Part shown: one piece after another, positions 17,189-26,743 of the stretch
Layout: the number at the start of each line of letters is the position of its first letter
Position numbering within the stretch: the first letter of the stretch is position 1
From: Bacteroidota bacterium
Lineage (GTDB): Bacteria > Bacteroidota > Bacteroidia > Cytophagales > Cyclobacteriaceae
Assembly (NCBI GenBank): GCA_018267195.1
Contig: JAFDYY010000001.1
Coordinates: 149,719-213,718 of the forward strand
Length of the DNA stretch: 64,000 nucleotides
Reading direction: 5' to 3'
The notes under the pieces: generated by a model
What the model saw: only the letters and a program-made list of their open reading frames with translations
Databases searched by the model: none
What the model was told of the DNA's origin: nothing
Position numbers and translations under genes: made by a program

Positions 17189-18319
17189 TCATTTTAACAA
17201 TACAATTTGATTAACCAGTTTCTTTTCAATCTCCCAGTCATAAACCTCCTTTAAATGATTAAAACCTTCTATGCCCATGGTGTACCATTGGTCCTTCATG
17301 CTCCAGGCCGTCTCTAATGAAGCATCGAGACTTTTAATACTAAAGGAGGTTGCAAGAAAACCAGTTTTACCATCAATAATCAATTTTTCATGTCCGCCTA
17401 CATCCGTAACAACCGCCACCCTTCCACAAGCAACGGCTTCAATCAGTGACAAGGCACATCCTTCTCCAGCAGAAGGCAGAATAAGCATGTGGTGATTTGC
17501 CCAGAGGTTTTGGATGTCATCCACATGGCCCCCAAAATGTACCCTTTCTCCTAGTTTTAAATTTAAAGTTAACTCCTTCAGGTATTTCAAATCAGGTCCT
17601 GCTCCAAAAAAATTAAGTTGCCATTTACGATTTCTCCATTTTTCCTGTGATAAAACTTTCAAAAGCAGGTTCTGACATTTCACATTAACATCCAAACGTG
17701 CCACACAAGCAAAAAATATTATTTCACTGTCGGGATAGGGTAATGGAATATTATTTTTTATCCGTATTGGGTTATTCACTACCACGGCATTAGACAAGGA
17801 AAACCCTATAAAAGTTTCACAAATTATTCTGTTCCTATCCGACACAAAAAATATTTTCCTCGCCAATGGAAATATTAGACGTGCTCTTTTGTATAAAAAA
17901 GAATCTAGCTTCCCAAACTCATTGTGATATTGGCATATCAGATAGTACGAAGTATTAAATTTAACGATACGGTCAAATAAATCAAGGTCAAAGCAAGCTT
18001 CGTACGCCCCCCCCTGACTAATTACAACCAAATCAATCTCCGAAAAATTGATATTTTTATAATAGCCAAATAACCTAGGTATTTTTTTTCGTACTAAAAA
18101 CTCCAATTTTGATATTAAATTGATTTTACCAAAACTCTTTCTAAGGTGAAAAATTGCTCCCTTCTTTTTCAACTGAATCATTTCAGGTTCACCCCTCATC
18201 TGTTCACTTACCACTACCTCAATCGCATGACCTTCATCAAGTGCCACCTTGGCCATGAGTGACCAAAGAAATTCAGAACCTCCCCACTTGGTCACCGTTG
18301 AAATAAACAACATCCTCAT
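17189..18319 (-). CDS. Glycosyltransferase family 4 protein
   Basis: A 376-residue GT-B enzyme: N-terminal MRMLFISTVTKWGGSEFLWS, C-terminal FACVARLDVNVKCQNLLLKV and LPSAGEGCALSLIEAVACGR (EX7E donor site). It contains a run of eight G on the coding strand (C8 at 18007-18014), coding for Gln-Gly-Gly-Ala, which could slip. Its start overlaps the stop of the upstream glycosyltransferase by 4 nt. Confidence 0.88.
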   Translation of the reverse strand: MRMLFISTVTKWGGSEFLWSLMAKVALDEGHAIEVVVSEQMRGEPEMIQLKKKGAIFHLRKSFGKINLISKLEFLVRKKIPRLFGYYKNINFSEIDLVVISQGGAYEACFDLDLFDRIVKFNTSYYLICQYHNEFGKLDSFLYKRARLIFPLARKIFFVSDRNRIICETFIGFSLSNAVVVNNPIRIKNNIPLPYPDSEIIFFACVARLDVNVKCQNLLLKVLSQEKWRNRKWQLNFFGAGPDLKYLKELTLNLKLGERVHFGGHVDDIQNLWANHHMLILPSAGEGCALSLIEAVACGRVAVVTDVGGHEKLIIDGKTGFLATSFSIKSLDASLETAWSMKDQWYTMGIEGFNHLKEVYDWEIEKKLVNQIVLLK

Positions 18320-19182
18320 TTTACTAATAATTTTTTTAGACCCCTAAACACTATTATAAGATTAAGCCTGCTCAATGGTCGGTACCAGAAAAGTTGCAGG
18401 TAAGACCAAATCAAAGTTAAATTAAACTGGCGAAAAGCGATTAGGTAATCAATTTGTTTAATATTAGAAAAATGTTGCAGGGTTCGATGCTCCACTGTAC
18501 TGATTTGAATTACGGTTTTTGGTAGTGTGGTTCTCCATTTTTTAACAAAAAGTTTTGAATCTTTATACCACGACAAGGAATATTTACCGGCCGAAAAGTG
18601 CTCAATCAGAATTTCATGAGTCACAAAAAGCTTGTAACGCTCACTAATAGCCATCGAAATATCAAGGTCATACAGGTCAAATTTGGTAAACATTTTTTCA
18701 TCAAAAGGAAATTGTCTCCACACTTCCTTACGCATGCAAAGAAACATACCATCAAGAACCGCAACCTCACTTAATAGAGTCAATGAGTTTTCTTTTAATA
18801 CGATCGTTTTACGTTCTCTGCCCCACGCTGCAACTGCATTGACTCGATGGTATTTTTGAGGAACATCCACCCAGCTAGTCGGAAGATTAGTTTTAATAAC
18901 GGCACCCGCCACGCCTAATAATCCAATAAATTTATCTTGAAGATTCTTAATAATGATATTACCCCAATTTGAGGTAAGGAAAAACACATCCTCATGAACA
19001 AAAATTAAAAAATCATATTTTGATTTTCTTGCACCTTCATTATAAGCTGCACAAATTCCTAGTCGACAATCTGAATTATTTATTGTGATTACCTCATGGG
19101 CAACCCCGATCGTTTCATTAATATTGTCTTCAATTTTATCAAGTAGTGATTTTTCCCGGCTGCAGATAATAATAGAAATCAT
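18316..19182 (-). CDS. GT2-like glycosyltransferase
   Basis: A 288-residue protein of the GT2-related family that starts MISIIICSREKSLLDKIEDN. The segment AYNEGARKSKYDFLIFVHEDVFF contains the HEDV motif that replaces the usual DxD region in this subgroup. VLDGMFLCMRKEVW and FTKFDLYDLDISMA match the acceptor/metal region. It probably transfers a sugar (rhamnosyl-type families have this form). Only 10 bp separate its start from that of the divergent DUF1919 gene. Confidence 0.8.
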   Translation of the reverse strand: MISIIICSREKSLLDKIEDNINETIGVAHEVITINNSDCRLGICAAYNEGARKSKYDFLIFVHEDVFFLTSNWGNIIIKNLQDKFIGLLGVAGAVIKTNLPTSWVDVPQKYHRVNAVAAWGRERKTIVLKENSLTLLSEVAVLDGMFLCMRKEVWRQFPFDEKMFTKFDLYDLDISMAISERYKLFVTHEILIEHFSAGKYSLSWYKDSKLFVKKWRTTLPKTVIQISTVEHRTLQHFSNIKQIDYLIAFRQFNLTLIWSYLQLFWYRPLSRLNLIIVFRGLKKLLVK

Positions 19183-19192
19183 ATTAATTAAA

Positions 19193-19885
19193 ATGTCTCG
19201 AACTCTAAAAAAAATATCATATCACATAGATACAATCAAGAAAAAGCTTGTTAGAAATATCTATTCATTAGTTTATTCTTCAAGGCTCAAAAATAAGGAC
19301 TTTGCAATCATATCAAATAACTGCTGGGGGGGGGGCATTTATCAAATCACTAAGTCTCCTTACAATACTCCTTTTATAGGATTATTTATAAATGCTCCTT
19401 GTTATATTAAATTCTTAAGAAACCCCGATTACTATTTAAATCAAAATATTGAATTTGTTAAAAAATCAAAATATTTACACCTTAACACACTACAAAAATA
19501 TCCTATAGGATGCCTCTCCGACATTGAAATACATTTTTTGCATTATAAATCCGAAGATGAAGCTACTAAGAAATGGACTAGAAGATGTCAAAGACTTCCT
19601 TCCAAAGATTCTTGGTACATCAAATTTGATGATCGTGATAATTTCGAGGAGACTCATATCCACGAGTTTCACCAGCTTAGCTATAAGAATAAAATTTCTT
19701 TTACAAAAAAGAAATATGAATATGAACTTAATCTCAAGCTAAAAAATAAAGATGATTTAATTTTGTTTCATACCACATATGATCTTATGGATATCATCCA
19801 TTGGATCAACACAACGGAAGTCAAAAAACCTAATGGTTTTCTTCTTGTTATTCAAACTTTGCTCAAATATTACCCTAAATATTAA
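19193..19885 (+). CDS. DUF1919 family protein with an internal G10 tract
   Basis: A 230-residue protein of the DUF1919 family found in exopolysaccharide loci; molecular function is not established. Seen: FAIISNNCWGGGIYQ near residues 38-52, TPFIGLFINAPCYIKFL, and LFHTTYDLMDIIHW. It is the only rightward gene in the polysaccharide locus. A longer frame from 19085 overlaps the divergent gene, so the ATG at 19193 is preferred. Ten consecutive G (19326-19335) encode the Trp-Gly-Gly-Gly of the conserved motif; gain or loss of one base would truncate the protein. Its 3' end overlaps the convergent methyltransferase by 11 nt. Confidence 0.8.
   Translation: MSRTLKKISYHIDTIKKKLVRNIYSLVYSSRLKNKDFAIISNNCWGGGIYQITKSPYNTPFIGLFINAPCYIKFLRNPDYYLNQNIEFVKKSKYLHLNTLQKYPIGCLSDIEIHFLHYKSEDEATKKWTRRCQRLPSKDSWYIKFDDRDNFEETHIHEFHQLSYKNKISFTKKKYEYELNLKLKNKDDLILFHTTYDLMDIIHWINTTEVKKPNGFLLVIQTLLKYYPKY
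19326..19335 (+). repeat. Homopolymeric G10 tract inside a coding region
   Basis: Ten consecutive G residues within an AT-rich gene, at codons 45-48 of the DUF1919 frame (TGG GGG GGG GGC). Tracts of this length are known slip sites in contingency genes of other bacteria. In the present state the frame is intact. Confidence 0.9.
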
Positions 19886-20708
19886 AACCAAAAGAGGCGA
19901 TATATTTCTTAATTTGCCTAAAAGGTTTCAATATTATTTCGCCCACTATGAAACTCCTGTACCTTTTAACCTCTTCTACTTTATCTTTAAGCATTTGCTC
20001 TAAAACTTTTTCCCCATCAAAAATACTACTACCAATAATGGGCAATGGACCATCAGAAGCAATAGCGATTAAATAAAGAGCACCCATTTCATCAGAAGAC
20101 TGCAAACGGTCATAATCACCGCTATATATTTGTATTCCTTCACTGGTACCCTCTGTATAAATAAATGATCCAAAAAAAGATTTTTGCCTGACTATTTTAA
20201 TCTTCCGAAAGTGATTTTTTAGTAAGGCTTCAAATTCATTTGCATACAGTTCCTTAATATGGAAAGGGTTTCGCTCCCCTCTCTTATCAGTATAATACAA
20301 TTTATCAGGTGAAGAAATAATTAAAAGTCCCTCTTCTTTTAAAACTCGCTTTAGTTCTAGCATCATTTCCTGGTGTTGATCATGATGTTCAATTGTTTCA
20401 AAACTAACTGCGATATCAAAATAGTTATCAGGATAAGGTATCGCAGTAGCCGATCCTACTTTATAACTTAGATTCTTCTTACTATATTTTTTTTGAGCCT
20501 CCTCAATAGATTTCGAATCAATATCGACTCCAACCACTTCAGCAGCTGTTGAGGATAAAAGGTTAGATCCATAACCTTCACCCGATGCAATATCAATCAC
20601 CTTCTTACCATATACCAACGACAATGTGAGAGCATACCTATGCAAGTGCTCAGCAGTATTAAAATTATGTATGTGTGTTTCTAAACGTTCTCCTGTCCAT
20701 TTAGCCAT
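19875..20708 (-). CDS. Class I SAM-dependent methyltransferase
   Basis: A 277-residue methyltransferase. Motif I is VIDIASGEGYGSNLL near residues 36-50, motif II VVGVDIDSKSI, and the motif IV/post I region YFDIAVSFETIEHH (residues about 98-111). The Wzt gene lies 4 bp upstream. In Wzm/Wzt systems a methyltransferase can act as chain terminator recognised by the Wzt C-terminal domain; this is suggested by position only. Confidence 0.88.
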   Translation of the reverse strand: MAKWTGERLETHIHNFNTAEHLHRYALTLSLVYGKKVIDIASGEGYGSNLLSSTAAEVVGVDIDSKSIEEAQKKYSKKNLSYKVGSATAIPYPDNYFDIAVSFETIEHHDQHQEMMLELKRVLKEEGLLIISSPDKLYYTDKRGERNPFHIKELYANEFEALLKNHFRKIKIVRQKSFFGSFIYTEGTSEGIQIYSGDYDRLQSSDEMGALYLIAIASDGPLPIIGSSIFDGEKVLEQMLKDKVEEVKRYRSFIVGEIILKPFRQIKKYIASFGFNI

Positions 20709-20712
20709 GTTT

Positions 20713-21987
20713 CTACTTATTTATTTTTTGAACTTCCCAATTCAAAAGAGGCCTTACAATTCCAGGAAATTTTCCAATTGAGTCTCCGCGTGCTGTCATC
20801 CCTTGATGTACCTCAAATACATCTATAATTACAGTCTCTCGCACATACAAATGTACCACATGTTTATTGTGATTGAATATGGCGCTATTGACTACATATG
20901 TGCCATCTGCCAAAAGATTAGCTGGAATTATAGTAGTGGCCTGATGGAGACCTTTTTCATGAGGTTTATGATAAAGTTCAGATTTTACACTATGAGTATC
21001 AAAAACGTTAATACCTTCCGCATTATAAATACTATGTCCCATCCATAATATATGTCCATCTTCGAGAACCTCGTACTCCATATCAATTCGGATATTTTCA
21101 TTAATCTTATAAGAATCTTTTATAATTCCATTAATGTCGCGAACCCGAATAGCATTTATTTTCACAACACTATCACCGGGGCGCTCATTGGCCCATATTC
21201 GCTCGGAGTTCTTTTTTAATCCTTTTTCAAAGTAAAAGTCAATAATCTTATCAACAGTATTCTCATGAACAATTTTTCCATTTTGTAAAAAAAATCCTTT
21301 ATTACATAAAGTTGAAATGGCTGCCATATTATGGCTCACAAACAACACCGTTCTTCCCTCATTCTTGCTCACGTCTTCCATTTTGCCGAGGCATTTTTTT
21401 TGAAATTGGGCATCGCCTACGGCCAGCACTTCATCCACAATCAGTATCTCCGGTTCGAGGTGTGCAGCCACCGCAAAAGCCAGCCGCACATACATGCCGC
21501 TGCTGTAGCGCTTCACGGGCGTATCCAGAAATTTTTCTACTTCGGCAAAGGCCACGATCTCGTCAAACTTGCTTCTGATTTCGGCCCGGCTCATGCCGAG
21601 GATGGCTCCGTTCAAAAAAACATTTTCACGGCCGGTTAGCTCCGGGTGAAACCCCGTGCCTACTTCGAGCAGCGAAGCTACACGCCCGTCTATGGTAATG
21701 CGGCCGTGGGTGGGCTCGGTAATGCGGCTCAGAATTTTCAGCAACGTACTCTTGCCCGCCCCGTTGCGTCCGATGATGCCAACGCGGTCGCCTTGCTTAA
21801 CTTCAAAAGTAAGGTCTTTCAGTGCCCAAAATTCTTCTTCGGTTTGCTGTACTTGGTTTTTTCGGGTCAGTAATTTTTTGGCACTGCGAGTCAGGCTATC
21901 GCGGAGCGACCGGTACGGCTCGCGTATTTCGTGCGAAATGATAAACCGTTTCGACAGATTTTCAACTTTTATAACCGATTCAGACAT
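20713..21987 (-). CDS. wzt: Polysaccharide ABC transporter ATP-binding protein (Wzt) with C-terminal glycan-binding domain
   Basis: ATPase subunit (424 residues from the ATG at 21987; an earlier in-frame start at 22047 would overlap wzm). Walker A GRNGAGKST, signature YSSGMYVRLAFAVA, Walker B ILIVDEVLAVGD and H-loop FVSHNM are all present in the first 240 residues. The remaining ~170 residues form a beta-rich Wzt_C-like domain (DGHILWMGHSIYN, GTYVVNSAIFN), expected to bind the chain end. The 3' part is visibly more AT-rich than the 5' part, consistent with a swapped specificity domain. Confidence 0.93.
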   Translation of the reverse strand: MSESVIKVENLSKRFIISHEIREPYRSLRDSLTRSAKKLLTRKNQVQQTEEEFWALKDLTFEVKQGDRVGIIGRNGAGKSTLLKILSRITEPTHGRITIDGRVASLLEVGTGFHPELTGRENVFLNGAILGMSRAEIRSKFDEIVAFAEVEKFLDTPVKRYSSGMYVRLAFAVAAHLEPEILIVDEVLAVGDAQFQKKCLGKMEDVSKNEGRTVLFVSHNMAAISTLCNKGFFLQNGKIVHENTVDKIIDFYFEKGLKKNSERIWANERPGDSVVKINAIRVRDINGIIKDSYKINENIRIDMEYEVLEDGHILWMGHSIYNAEGINVFDTHSVKSELYHKPHEKGLHQATTIIPANLLADGTYVVNSAIFNHNKHVVHLYVRETVIIDVFEVHQGMTARGDSIGKFPGIVRPLLNWEVQKINK

Positions 21988-21991
21988 CTGC

Positions 21992-22813
21992 TTAAATATT
22001 GTCGGCAAAGCCGCGTTCAGTTTTACGGAAATACCCAATGCCCACAATTAAAAAAAATAAAATGACAGTGGTAGAAATAGCAAAAGCACCCCAGTTCATC
22101 GGCTCGTTTAAAATGCACCAACGAAAACCATCTACAATGCTTACCATGGGGTTGAGCGCATACCACAACCGCCACTTTTCGGGCACCACACTGCTGCTAA
22201 AACCCACGGGCGTAATATACAGTCCCAGTTGCACCACAAACGGAATAACGTACCGCACATCGCGGTATTTTACATTCAGTGCGGTAATGTATAAGCTTAC
22301 ACCCAGTGCCGCGAGCAGCGCCAACACAATAAAAAAAGGCAAGAGTATGATCTTTACATCGGGCAAGGTTTGGTAAAAGGCCATCATGGCCAACAACAAT
22401 AAAAACGAAATGGCAAAATCTACCAACGCGGTAAAGATCGAGCTGGCCGGAATAATCAGGCGCGGAAAATAGACTTTAGAAACCAGATTGGCATTAGTTA
22501 CCAAACTGTTGCTGGCCTCCGATAAAGCGCTGGCAAAAAACTGCCAGGGCAACATGCCCGCGAAAACCATGATGGCATAAGGCGCGTTTCCGGGCGATGA
22601 AAGCTTGGCCACCCGGCTAAAAACCACGGTAAAAATAAGGGTGGTTAATATGGGTCTGATCAGCGCCCAGGCAGCGCCCAGCACCGTTTGTTTATAGCGC
22701 ACTTTTACATCGCGCCACGATAGTATGTAAAACAACTCGCGAAACCGCCATAGGTCGTGCCAGTAATTTTTTTCGCTGCGCCCTGCTTCAATAACAATCC
22801 GGTCGGGTTTCAT
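21992..22813 (-). CDS. wzm: Polysaccharide ABC transporter permease (Wzm)
   Basis: Inner-membrane permease of 273 residues, ABC-2 type. Seen: DLWRFRELFYILSWRDVKVRYKQT cytoplasmic start reduced here to its key RDVKVRYKQT motif, then about six transmembrane segments and YALNPMVSIVDGFRW near the end. It pairs with Wzt encoded 4 bp downstream to export undecaprenyl-linked polysaccharide across the inner membrane. The 79-bp gap upstream holds no recognisable gene. Confidence 0.93.
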   Translation of the reverse strand: MKPDRIVIEAGRSEKNYWHDLWRFRELFYILSWRDVKVRYKQTVLGAAWALIRPILTTLIFTVVFSRVAKLSSPGNAPYAIMVFAGMLPWQFFASALSEASNSLVTNANLVSKVYFPRLIIPASSIFTALVDFAISFLLLLAMMAFYQTLPDVKIILLPFFIVLALLAALGVSLYITALNVKYRDVRYVIPFVVQLGLYITPVGFSSSVVPEKWRLWYALNPMVSIVDGFRWCILNEPMNWGAFAISTTVILFFLIVGIGYFRKTERGFADNI

Positions 22814-22892
22814 GTGACTGCAAAGGTAATTTAAAGGTTTGATTGGTTGGGCATCTCAAGCTGTTTGCGCAAAAAATTCTTGTCCGAAAGGG

Positions 22893-24668
22893 TTACCGAA
22901 ATTGGTTGAGCACCGCCAGGCTCCAGCTCTTGCTCCAATGACCACGGCCATGTAAAAAATCGGTAACAATTGTATCTGTGTTTTGGCCCGTCAGGGATTT
23001 TAGTTTGTCTGCATCTTCCTTTATCCAGACCGACAACGGAAAAGTAAACCCTTGCTTTTTGCGGGAGACGATCTCTTCCGGCAAAAGATCTGAAAAGGTA
23101 TCGGTCAGCAGTTTTTTAGTGCCGAGTTTAGGGTACCGGATCGGTGTCGGAATGGAATGGAATTTACGTATCAGTTCGGTATCCAGAAAAGGAACACGTA
23201 CCTCCAGCCCATGCCACATCCCCATCACATCCGTTATTTTAAGCAGTTGGTTGGTCATGTATATTTTTGATTCCAATTGCGATATATATTCGTTATCCGG
23301 AACGTTGGGGGGGATATAAACGGAAATATTTTGCAGCACGTTCCACACTTCCCGCTCCGAAACATTGAGCAGCGAAGCAATGACATCGGGCGTGTGGATG
23401 CCGCGCAAGAAAAGATAATCGCCCACGGGGCCTTCGATATCCAAAAAAACCAATCGTTTATAGGAAGGGTTCAGTGCGCCCATCCAATCGGAAAATGATT
23501 CTTTAAAAGGCAGCATAGACCGTAGGAATTTTACACTTTGTATTCTGCGAAAGGAAGCATAGCCGCCAAATACCTCATCGGCTCCTACCCCCGATAAAAC
23601 TGCCTTGAGTCCATCGCGGTGGGCGCTGCGCGAAACAAAGTACATGTTCACCCCATCCACAGTGGGCTGATCCATCGCCCGCCAGATATCATCAAGCGAA
23701 TCCCAAAACATACGTGAGGTAACCCGGTGTGCAATATGATCTGCATGATGGGTGCGTTCCAGTACTTTTTTTTGAAAGGGTCGTTCATCAAAAGAAGTAT
23801 CGTCAAAATTGATGGATATACTTTTTACGACCTCCTGATATTGATCGGCCAGCAAAGTGAGTAAACTCGAATCAATCCCTCCACTCAGAAAAACCCCCAG
23901 CGGAGCATCGGCTATTAAATTCTTTTTTACAGCGTCTATGACGGCTGCCCGAATCAGGAGCAACTCCTCTCCTTTATTTACCTGTAGCGGGTTAGCGTTT
24001 TCTGAATAGTAGGTATGGCGGACGGCTGTAAAATGATTCAGGTTTATCTCCATCCACGTACCCGGCTCCAGATCGTGTACTCCGTGCAAGGTGGTGGCCG
24101 GCTGCGGGAGCGACCCAAACGCTAAAAATAAAATGCGCCAGTCTTTATTTTCCGGCCAGGCCGGATCAACCGCTTTAAAGGCCCGTACTTCAGAAGAAAA
24201 AATAACCTGATTATTGCGCAAGGAATAGTACAAAGGTTTTACCCCGATCTGATCGCGCACCAGCAGAAGTTTATTCTCCTTCTTGTCATATAACCCAAAA
24301 GCAAAAATTCCTTCCAGACGCTGAAAGCATTGAACGCCCCACTGCCGGTAGGCCTGCAAGATAACCTCGGTATCGGTTTGGGTTTTAAATGATTTTCCCA
24401 ACGACTCCAGTTCTTTTCGGAGTACTTGAAAATTATATATCTCGCCATTAAATGTAATGGCCAGGCTTTCATCTTCCGAAAGCATCGGTTGGTGACCGCC
24501 CGAGGTAAGATCAATAATGGAAAGCCTCCGGTGGCCGAGAGTTACCAGATTATCATTGTAAATCCCTTCATCATCGGGGCCGCCATGAGCCAACCGGTTC
24601 AGCATAGCTTGTACAGCCCCGGTTCTTGACGAAGACAAATGGCCTGCAATACCGGCTATCCTGCACAT
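22893..24668 (-). CDS. asnB: Asparagine synthase (glutamine-hydrolysing) family protein
   Basis: A 591-residue two-domain amidotransferase. The N-terminal glutaminase starts with the catalytic Cys (MCRIAGIAGH) and has LGHRRLSIIDL and FNGEIYNF. The C-terminal synthetase domain has the PP-loop GVFLSGGIDSSLL and LKAVLSGVGADEVFGGY. AsnB-like genes are frequent in O-antigen loci, where they may amidate uronic acids rather than make asparagine; context favours that but does not prove it. Six bp separate it from gmd upstream. Confidence 0.88.
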   Translation of the reverse strand: MCRIAGIAGHLSSSRTGAVQAMLNRLAHGGPDDEGIYNDNLVTLGHRRLSIIDLTSGGHQPMLSEDESLAITFNGEIYNFQVLRKELESLGKSFKTQTDTEVILQAYRQWGVQCFQRLEGIFAFGLYDKKENKLLLVRDQIGVKPLYYSLRNNQVIFSSEVRAFKAVDPAWPENKDWRILFLAFGSLPQPATTLHGVHDLEPGTWMEINLNHFTAVRHTYYSENANPLQVNKGEELLLIRAAVIDAVKKNLIADAPLGVFLSGGIDSSLLTLLADQYQEVVKSISINFDDTSFDERPFQKKVLERTHHADHIAHRVTSRMFWDSLDDIWRAMDQPTVDGVNMYFVSRSAHRDGLKAVLSGVGADEVFGGYASFRRIQSVKFLRSMLPFKESFSDWMGALNPSYKRLVFLDIEGPVGDYLFLRGIHTPDVIASLLNVSEREVWNVLQNISVYIPPNVPDNEYISQLESKIYMTNQLLKITDVMGMWHGLEVRVPFLDTELIRKFHSIPTPIRYPKLGTKKLLTDTFSDLLPEEIVSRKKQGFTFPLSVWIKEDADKLKSLTGQNTDTIVTDFLHGRGHWSKSWSLAVLNQFR

Positions 24669-24674
24669 AAAAAA

Positions 24675-25802
24675 TTATTCGGTAGGGCGGAAAATTTTAT
24701 GCCCTTGGCTTTGTAAAACAAGGTCCTGCTGAAAAAGTTTTAGGTCGGCATGCACCATTTCATGAACTAACATGGGGAGATTGTACTTGGGTTTCCAGTT
24801 CAGCTTCTCTCTGGCTTTGGTGGCATCGCCAATGAGCAGATCCACTTCAGTAGGCCGGAAATAAGATTGATCTATAGCGACCAGCACATCGCCCGGTTTG
24901 GGCATGGTTTGGGCAGCGGGTGCGCGGTCTTTATCGATGGAAACCAATACGCCTGTTTCATTACTCCCCTTTCCTTCAAAACGAATGGTATAACCTACCT
25001 CAGCGAAGGCCATCTTAATAAAATCGCGAACGTAAGTAGTCTGCCCGGTAGCAATAACAAAATCTTCGGCTACCGGTTGCTGAAGAATGAGCCACATAGC
25101 TTCTACAAAATCTTTGGCATGACCCCAGTCACGGCGGGCATCTAAATTTCCGATGTATAATTTTTTTTCAATGCCCAGCGCGATCTTGGCTACCGCCCGG
25201 GTAATTTTGCGGGTAACAAAGGTTTCGCCCCGCAGGGGCGATTCGTGATTAAATAATATTCCATTGCTGGCAAACATACCATAGGCTTCGCGGTAATTTA
25301 CGGTTATCCAATACGCATAGAGTTTGGCTACCGCATACGGAGAGCGTGGATAAAACGGAGTTTTTTCATTTTGAGGTACGGCCTGCACCAATCCATACAA
25401 CTCGGAGGTGGAAGCCTGGTATATTTTTGTTTTTTTGCTGAGACCGAGCATCTTCACCGCCTCCAAAATACGCAACGTACCGATGCCATCGGCATTGGCC
25501 GTGTATTCGGGTGTATCGAAACTTACCTTTACATGGCTCATAGCCGCGAGGTTGTAAATTTCATCGGGCTGGGTTTCCTGAATGATGCGGATGAGGTTGG
25601 TGGAATCGGTGAGGTCGCCATAGTGAAGTTTCAACTTCAGGTCTTTTTCATGCAAGTCCTGATACAGGTGATCGATGCGATCGGTATTGAACAACGAAGA
25701 CCTCCTTTTGATGCCATGCACAAAGTATCCTTTGGCCAAAAGCAATTCGGTAAGGTAGGCACCGTCTTGCCCGGTTACACCCGTTATTAAAGCAGTTTTC
25801 AT
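24675..25802 (-). CDS. gmd: GDP-mannose 4,6-dehydratase
   Basis: Converts GDP-D-mannose to GDP-4-keto-6-deoxy-D-mannose, the first step to GDP-L-fucose. 375 residues, SDR extended fold: [15 protein letters not shown] (NAD-binding), [13 protein letters not shown] (family-specific), the YxxxK dyad in [15 protein letters not shown], and [16 protein letters not shown], a Gmd hallmark. Its start overlaps the fcl stop by 4 nt. Confidence 0.97.
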   Translation of the reverse strand: MKTALITGVTGQDGAYLTELLLAKGYFVHGIKRRSSLFNTDRIDHLYQDLHEKDLKLKLHYGDLTDSTNLIRIIQETQPDEIYNLAAMSHVKVSFDTPEYTANADGIGTLRILEAVKMLGLSKKTKIYQASTSELYGLVQAVPQNEKTPFYPRSPYAVAKLYAYWITVNYREAYGMFASNGILFNHESPLRGETFVTRKITRAVAKIALGIEKKLYIGNLDARRDWGHAKDFVEAMWLILQQPVAEDFVIATGQTTYVRDFIKMAFAEVGYTIRFEGKGSNETGVLVSIDKDRAPAAQTMPKPGDVLVAIDQSYFRPTEVDLLIGDATKAREKLNWKPKYNLPMLVHEMVHADLKLFQQDLVLQSQGHKIFRPTE

Positions 25803-26740
25803 TTTGCCAGTGTTTCGTATCGGTTTAAAAAATCCTGGTAGCTCAATCGGATACCATCTCTTAATTCTGTTTTATGTTTCCAGCCCAGTGCCTGTATTTT
25901 TGATACATCCATTAGTTTACGCGGGGTGCCATCGGGTTTAGATAAATCATTTTTAATTACTCCCCGGTATCCTATCTCCTGGGCGATGAGCGTGGCCAAT
26001 TCCTGAATAGACAGATCGGTGCCGCTGCCAATGTTGATGATCTCGGGAGAATGGTAGTGGTTCATCAGAAACAAGCAAGCCTCGGCTAAGTCATCGGCAA
26101 ACAAAAATTCGCGCAATGGTTTACCACTGCCCCAAATCACCACTTCCGGTACATTTTGAACTTTAGCCTCATGAAAGCGTCTGATCAGAGCCGGCAGTAC
26201 GTGTGCGTTTTGCGGATGGTAATTATCGCCATAGCCATATAAATTAGAAGGCATTACACTGATAAAGTGGTCGCCATATTGATCATGAAACGACTGGCAA
26301 AGTTTAATGCCCGCAATTTTGGCCACCGCATACGCATCGTTGGTAGGTTCGAGCGGCCCGGTAAGCAGCGATTCTTCGCGGATGGGCTGCTCGGCAAACT
26401 TGGGGTAAATACACGAAGACCCGAGCAGCAATAATTTTTTTACCTTATGATCATGAGCGGCCTTAATGACGTTGGCTTCTATAATCAGGTTATCGTAAAT
26501 AAAATCGGCTTTATAAAGACTGTTGGCCAGAATGCCACCAACTTTGGCTGCTGCTACGAAAACATAATCGGGTTTTTCTTTTTCAAAAAAAGATTGTACC
26601 GCATGCTGATGACGCAGGTCTAACTCAGCCGATGTGCGGGTAATTAAATTTTGGTAGCCAGCCTTCTGCAGCGCACGATCAATGGCTGAGCCCACCATAC
26701 CCCGATGCCCGGCCACATATATTTTAGAAGTCAGTTCCAT
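25799..26740 (-). CDS. fcl: GDP-L-fucose synthase
   Basis: Epimerase/reductase of 313 residues that makes GDP-L-fucose from the Gmd product. Seen: [16 protein letters not shown] (NADP-binding), [12 protein letters not shown], the YxxxK dyad in [10 protein letters not shown], and [20 protein letters not shown], which is diagnostic for Fcl/WcaG. It lies 3 bp after wzc and overlaps gmd. Together with gmd it supplies a donor for the GT11-like enzyme at 4926. Confidence 0.97.
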   Translation of the reverse strand: MELTSKIYVAGHRGMVGSAIDRALQKAGYQNLITRTSAELDLRHQHAVQSFFEKEKPDYVFVAAAKVGGILANSLYKADFIYDNLIIEANVIKAAHDHKVKKLLLLGSSCIYPKFAEQPIREESLLTGPLEPTNDAYAVAKIAGIKLCQSFHDQYGDHFISVMPSNLYGYGDNYHPQNAHVLPALIRRFHEAKVQNVPEVVIWGSGKPLREFLFADDLAEACLFLMNHYHSPEIINIGSGTDLSIQELATLIAQEIGYRGVIKNDLSKPDGTPRKLMDVSKIQALGWKHKTELRDGIRLSYQDFLNRYETLAK

Positions 26741-26743
26741 TCT

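Noticed and set aside
19085..19192. Longer start for the DUF1919 gene
   Set aside because: It would overlap the divergent glycosyltransferase by nearly 100 nt and add residues unlike the family; the ATG at 19193 fits better.
21312..22051. Several rightward open frames of 75-131 codons opposite wzt
   Set aside because: They are antisense shadows of the GC-rich ATPase coding region; their residues are rich in Arg, His and Ser without domain features.
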